Positions 5,108 through 7,069 of a stretch of 7,069 bases of DNA are shown piece after piece. This stretch comes from Rhizobiaceae bacterium. GTDB lineage: Bacteria > Pseudomonadota > Alphaproteobacteria > Rhizobiales > Rhizobiaceae. The DNA is taken from NCBI GenBank assembly GCA_004299545.1, contig SCRB01000999.1:1-7069 (forward strand), read 5' to 3'. The first letter of the stretch is position 1; each line of letters begins with the position of its first letter. The notes under the pieces were generated by a model, which had not been told where the DNA came from, made no database searches, and was given only the letters and a program-made list of their open reading frames with translations. The translations under genes were made by a program, and so were the position numbers.

Positions 5108-7069
5108 TTAAGCATGGCTCGGCGCCGCCGGAGGTTCGTCGGTCGGGATCGCGCCCCTGTTCGGCGCTTCCGCCTCGGCGATGAGGGTGTAGAACATCGG
5201 CACGACGAACAGGGTGAAGCAGGTGCCGATCAGGATACCTGAGAAGATGACGAGGCCCATCGAATAGCGCGCCGCGGCGCCGGCGCCCTGCGCGACGATA
5301 AGCGGCACGACGCCGAGCGCCATGGCGGCCGTCGTCATCAGGATCGGCCGCAGCCGTACCTTCGCCGAGGCCACGATGGCGTCGAATTTCGACATGCCGT
5401 GCTCTTCGCGTTGCTGGTTCGCGAATTCGACCAGCAGGATACCGTGCTTGGTGATCAGCCCGATCAGCGTGATGAGGCCGACCTCTGTATAGATGTTGAG
5501 TGTTCCTAGCCCGATATTAAGCGGCACGATGGCACCGAAGATCGATAGCGGCACCGCCATCATGATGATGAGGGGATCGCGGAAACTCTCGAACTGGGCA
5601 GCCAGCACCAGATAGATGACGATGATGGCCATGATGAAGGCGATCAGGATCGTGTTACCCTGTTCGCGCTCCAGCCGTGATTGGCCGGAATAGTCGAGGA
5701 AAAAGCCTTCCGGCAGTTTCGGCTTGGCGATGTCGATGATCGTCTGCAAACCCTCGCCGGTGGTGACGCCGGGCAGCGGCAGCGCCGAGATCGTGGTCGA
5801 GTTCAACTGGTTGAACTGTTCGATAGCCGCCGGCGAGGCGTTGGTCGAAATATGCACCACCGCCGACAGCGGCACCATCTGCCCGGTCGTGCTCCTGACA
5901 TAGTAATGGCCAAGATCGGCAGGGTTGGAGCGGAATTGCTGCGGTACCTGCGGGACGATGTCGTAACTGTTGGAATCGCGGTCGAACTGCGCCACTTCGG
6001 CGCCGCCGACGAAGAGGCCGAGCGTGTTGGCGATGTCGCTGATCGGCAGGTTGAGGGCTGCGGCGCGGTCACGGTCGATCGTGACGCTGACCTGAGGCGC
6101 GTCGAAGGACAGCGAATTCTGCACGATGATGAACTTGCCCGACGCCTGCGCCGCGTCCTTGATCTTCTCGCCTATATCGTAGACTTCGGCCGGCTTGCCG
6201 ATCGACTGCACGACCACAGTGATCGGTAACCCGCCGCCGGTGCCGGGCAGCGAGGAGGGCGCGAAGACGAAAGCCTGAACGCCGGCGACTTTCGCCAGGC
6301 GGCCCTGTATATCCTGTTGAATCTGTTTCTGCGAACGGGAGCGGTCGGCCCAATCCTTGAGCGCCCAGACAGCGAAGGCGGTGTTGGTCGCGCCGTTCAG
6401 CCCGGTGATGGAGAAGTTCGCCTTCACCTCGGGAATGTTCTCGGTGAGCTTCCGGATCTGGTTGACGTAGAGGCTGGTATAGGGCGTCGTCGCATAGCGC
6501 GGTGCGGTGACGAGCGAGAACAGCGCCCCCTGGTCCTCTTCGGGTGCAAGTTCGGTCGAGGTCTTGGTGAAGAGGAAACCGGTCAGCAGGATGAGCGGAA
6601 TGACGATGACGAGCGTCACCGCGCGGTAATTGAGCGATCCTCTGACCAGCCGTTCATAGCGGTCGGCGATCCAGTCGAAGGTGCCGTCGACGATGCGCTG
6701 GAAACGGCTGTGATTCCCCGCTGTCAGGATGCGTGCCGCCATGGCCGGTGTGATCGTCAAGGCGACAACGCCCGAGATGATGACGGAGCCGGCGAGCGTG
6801 AAGGCGAATTCGCGGAACAGCGCGCCGGTGAGGCCGCCGGTAAAGGCGAGCGGCGCGAAGACGGCGGCGAGCGTGATCGTCATTGCGACGACCGGCCCGG
6901 CAATCTCCTGCATGCCGACAATGGCTGCCCTGAACGGCGCCAGCCCGTCTTCGATGTGGCGATGAATGTTCTCCACAACGACGATGGCGTCGTCGACGAC
7001 AAGCCCGATGGCAAGCACCATGGCAAGCAAGGACAGGAGATTGATCGAGAATCCGACCGCGAAGAGGAG
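5108..7069 (-). CDS. RND efflux pump inner-membrane permease, N-terminus missing
   Basis: The frame is open to the right edge, giving 653 residues of a protein normally about 1,030-1,050 long; roughly the first 380 are outside the window. It is a proton-driven AcrB/MexB-like (HAE-1) permease of the inner membrane that would work with a periplasmic adaptor and an outer-membrane channel. The visible part starts in TM4, where G22-L-V-V-D26-D27-A-I-V-V-V-E-N carries the two proton-relay aspartates (AcrB D407 and D408). After TM5-TM7, a large periplasmic loop spans about residues 170-465, containing the P-E-E-D-Q-G block and the docking and pore segments. TM8-TM12 follow, with the relay lysine K541 in L-I-T-K-H-G-I-L-L-V-E-F (AcrB K940) and the R-L-R-P-I-L-M-T block. 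A short Pro/Ala tail ends at TAA 5108. Substrates cannot be predicted. Adaptor genes would be expected beyond the right edge. Confidence 0.97.
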   Translation of the reverse strand, partial: LLFAVGFSINLLSLLAMVLAIGLVVDDAIVVVENIHRHIEDGLAPFRAAIVGMQEIAGPVVAMTITLAAVFAPLAFTGGLTGALFREFAFTLAGSVIISGVVALTITPAMAARILTAGNHSRFQRIVDGTFDWIADRYERLVRGSLNYRAVTLVIVIPLILLTGFLFTKTSTELAPEEDQGALFSLVTAPRYATTPYTSLYVNQIRKLTENIPEVKANFSITGLNGATNTAFAVWALKDWADRSRSQKQIQQDIQGRLAKVAGVQAFVFAPSSLPGTGGGLPITVVVQSIGKPAEVYDIGEKIKDAAQASGKFIIVQNSLSFDAPQVSVTIDRDRAAALNLPISDIANTLGLFVGGAEVAQFDRDSNSYDIVPQVPQQFRSNPADLGHYYVRSTTGQMVPLSAVVHISTNASPAAIEQFNQLNSTTISALPLPGVTTGEGLQTIIDIAKPKLPEGFFLDYSGQSRLEREQGNTILIAFIMAIIVIYLVLAAQFESFRDPLIIMMAVPLSIFGAIVPLNIGLGTLNIYTEVGLITLIGLITKHGILLVEFANQQREEHGMSKFDAIVASAKVRLRPILMTTAAMALGVVPLIVAQGAGAAARYSMGLVIFSGILIGTCFTLFVVPMFYTLIAEAEAPNRGAIPTDEPPAAPSHA

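Noticed and set aside
5681..6229. Plus-strand ORF inside the RND gene
   Set aside because: It is a shadow frame opposite a clearly conserved pump gene.

Overview
The window looks like chromosomal DNA from a high-GC alphaproteobacterium, most likely Rhizobiales (Rhizobium, Agrobacterium or Sinorhizobium-like). The basis is GC-rich codon use, the protein families present, and the character of the MttB-type methyltransferase with its Arg/Gly-rich N-terminal tail. No rRNA, tRNA, CRISPR array, complete insertion sequence or phage gene was seen. The species assignment is inference.

Left part (1-3384) is a corrinoid-dependent methyl-transfer module. On the minus strand are a DUF1638 protein cut by the window edge (1-342) and a corrinoid (B12-binding) protein (589-1287). 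On the plus strand, diverging from them, is a large MttB/trimethylamine-methyltransferase-family protein (1813-3384) that has no in-frame amber codon and so is of the non-pyrrolysine type. By family knowledge the MttB-type protein would move a methyl group from a quaternary amine or related substrate to the cobalamin held by the corrinoid protein. Partners such as the folate methyltransferase or the ATP-dependent reactivase are not visible and may lie to the left. A 45-residue entericidin-type lipoprotein gene (396-533, plus strand) sits between the two minus-strand genes of the module, antisense to any transcript linking them.

The 525-bp gap between the divergent corrinoid and mttB-like genes (1288-1812) is the most interesting non-coding stretch. 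It holds two 33-bp inverted repeats (30 of 33 identical, both ending in TA) about 200 bp apart. It also holds an 18-bp near-perfect palindrome over a candidate promoter for the corrinoid gene, a related half-site in front of the mttB-like gene, and a hairpin in the mttB leader. It may be a shared bidirectional control region or a small MITE-like element; the sequence alone does not decide.

Middle part (3385-5077, plus strand): a 159-bp spacer with a weak hairpin and a possible 22-residue leader ORF overlapping the next gene by ATGA; an eight-cysteine ferredoxin-like Fe-S protein (3544-4230); and a dienelactone-hydrolase-family alpha/beta hydrolase (4340-5077) with its own plausible promoter. 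The Fe-S protein could supply low-potential electrons for corrinoid reactivation, but this is only inferred from position.

Right part (5108-7069, minus strand): the C-terminal two thirds of an RND multidrug-type efflux pump permease, cut by the window edge and convergent with the hydrolase. It looks unrelated to the methyl-transfer module.
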